Shown in pieces: positions 22,054 to 22,487 of a stretch of 22,487 nucleotides of DNA (the first letter of the stretch is position 1; each line of letters begins with the position of its first letter). The stretch comes from a virus, in IMG/VR virus record IMGVR_UViG_3300017989_000466, positions 1-22,487 of that record. One strand, given 5' to 3'. Made by a program: the position numbers and the translations under genes. The notes under the pieces are model-generated. The model searched no databases, was not told the origin of the DNA, and worked only from the letters and a program-made list of their open reading frames with translations.

Positions 22054-22487
22054 ATGATAGATCAACTCCTAACAGAGAAGTTAAGACCCAAGCAAATCAA
22101 ACATATGATCCTACCAGACAGGATCAGAAAACTGTTCGACGAGAAAGGACTGAACCATAATGTTTTATTAGCAGGATCCCCTGGATGTGGAAAGACTACG
22201 TTAGCAAAGATTCTTTCTAATGATCTCCCACACATCTTTATAAATGTTTCCGACGAGAGCTCAGTTGATACCATTAGGACTAAAATAAACGAGTTCTGTT
22301 CCACCATGAGTATCATGGATGGAAAATCGTCTAAGAAAATTGTCGTACTTGATGAGTTTGATGGTGCTTCTGATCAGTTCTATAAAGCATTAAGAGGAAC
22401 TATTGAGAAGTTTGCATCAAATACTAGGTTTATCGCTACCTGTAACTGGTTAAATAAGGTTCCGGAAGCAATCCAAAGTCGCTTTGA
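22054..22487 (+). CDS. 44: Clamp-loader large subunit, gp44-like (3' end outside window)
   Basis: AAA+ ATPase subunit of the sliding-clamp loader, which opens the clamp ring and loads it at primer ends. 144 codons are visible. Start MIDQLLTEKLRPKQIKHMIL matches the RPxxxxxxILP segment of T4 gp44. Walker A is GSPGCGKTT (about residues 42-50), Walker B is KIVVLDEFDG (about 90-99), sensor 1 is IATCNW near 128-133, and the arginine-finger segment IQSRF is the last visible part, corresponding to PLQSRC in T4. The ATG sits directly after the T run of a terminator-like hairpin and has no ribosome-binding sequence. The gene continues beyond the window. Confidence 0.9.
   Translation, partial: MIDQLLTEKLRPKQIKHMILPDRIRKLFDEKGLNHNVLLAGSPGCGKTTLAKILSNDLPHIFINVSDESSVDTIRTKINEFCSTMSIMDGKSSKKIVVLDEFDGASDQFYKALRGTIEKFASNTRFIATCNWLNKVPEAIQSRF

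Noticed and set aside
1-22487. tRNA genes, CRISPR array, integrase or insertion sequence
   Set aside because: No cloverleaf with conserved T-loop, no regularly spaced direct repeats and no recombinase or transposase motifs were seen by eye; a dedicated tRNA search was not possible.

Overview
The window is a contiguous stretch of a large tailed-phage genome with a contractile tail (a T4-like myovirus in the broad sense). All recognisable genes lie on the + strand, tightly packed, often with stop/start overlaps. The diagnosis rests on proteins resembling T4 tail sheath (gp18), tail tube (gp19), gp26/gp51-type tail proteins, late sigma factor gp55, head-completion protein gp4, portal (gp20), ATP-dependent DNA ligase (gp30) and clamp-loader subunit gp44. 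The DNA is AT-rich. Most starts lack a clear Shine-Dalgarno sequence and sit behind A/T-rich leaders, and a few intergenic sites match the Bacteroidota promoter core TANNTTTG. A Bacteroidota host is therefore plausible, but this is an inference.

Layout. 1-6279 is a tail module: sheath (5' end cut off by the window edge), two tandem tail-tube paralogues, a gp26-like protein with a Cys-rich C-terminus, an overlapping gp51-like frame, and a tape-measure-like protein. 6365-9393 is a mixed accessory block: dCMP deaminase, an ECF-like sigma factor, a membrane protein, a PD-(D/E)XK nuclease and a coiled-coil protein, closed by an intrinsic terminator. 9506-11787 holds two membrane proteins and a tandem pair of related putative structural proteins. 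11882-14793 is a very large acidic protein with C-terminal Ala-Pro repeats that appear to continue in the -1 frame past a perfect A AAA AAC heptamer. 14848-19585 holds the late sigma factor, gp4, an unknown protein and two tandem portal paralogues. 19597-22487 holds a heptose-kinase-like protein, DNA ligase and the start of the clamp-loader subunit (3' end cut off).

How the parts fit. Sheath, tubes, chaperone-like proteins and tape measure would build the contractile tail. Portal and gp4 serve DNA packaging and head completion. The gp55-like sigma probably drives late transcription, perhaps from the recurring TATATA-type element found just upstream of several late genes. dCMP deaminase, ligase and clamp loader serve nucleotide metabolism and replication. 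The HldE-type kinase suggests that the phage intervenes in the host's sugar-nucleotide or heptose metabolism.

The most unusual aspects are: the likely recoding site at 14608-14614; three separate tandem duplications of putative structural genes (tube, portal, and the 10568/11242 pair); two distinct sigma factors in one window; and a phage-borne heptose kinase. No tRNA, CRISPR array, insertion sequence or integrase was seen, and no gene-free stretch exceeds 300 bases.
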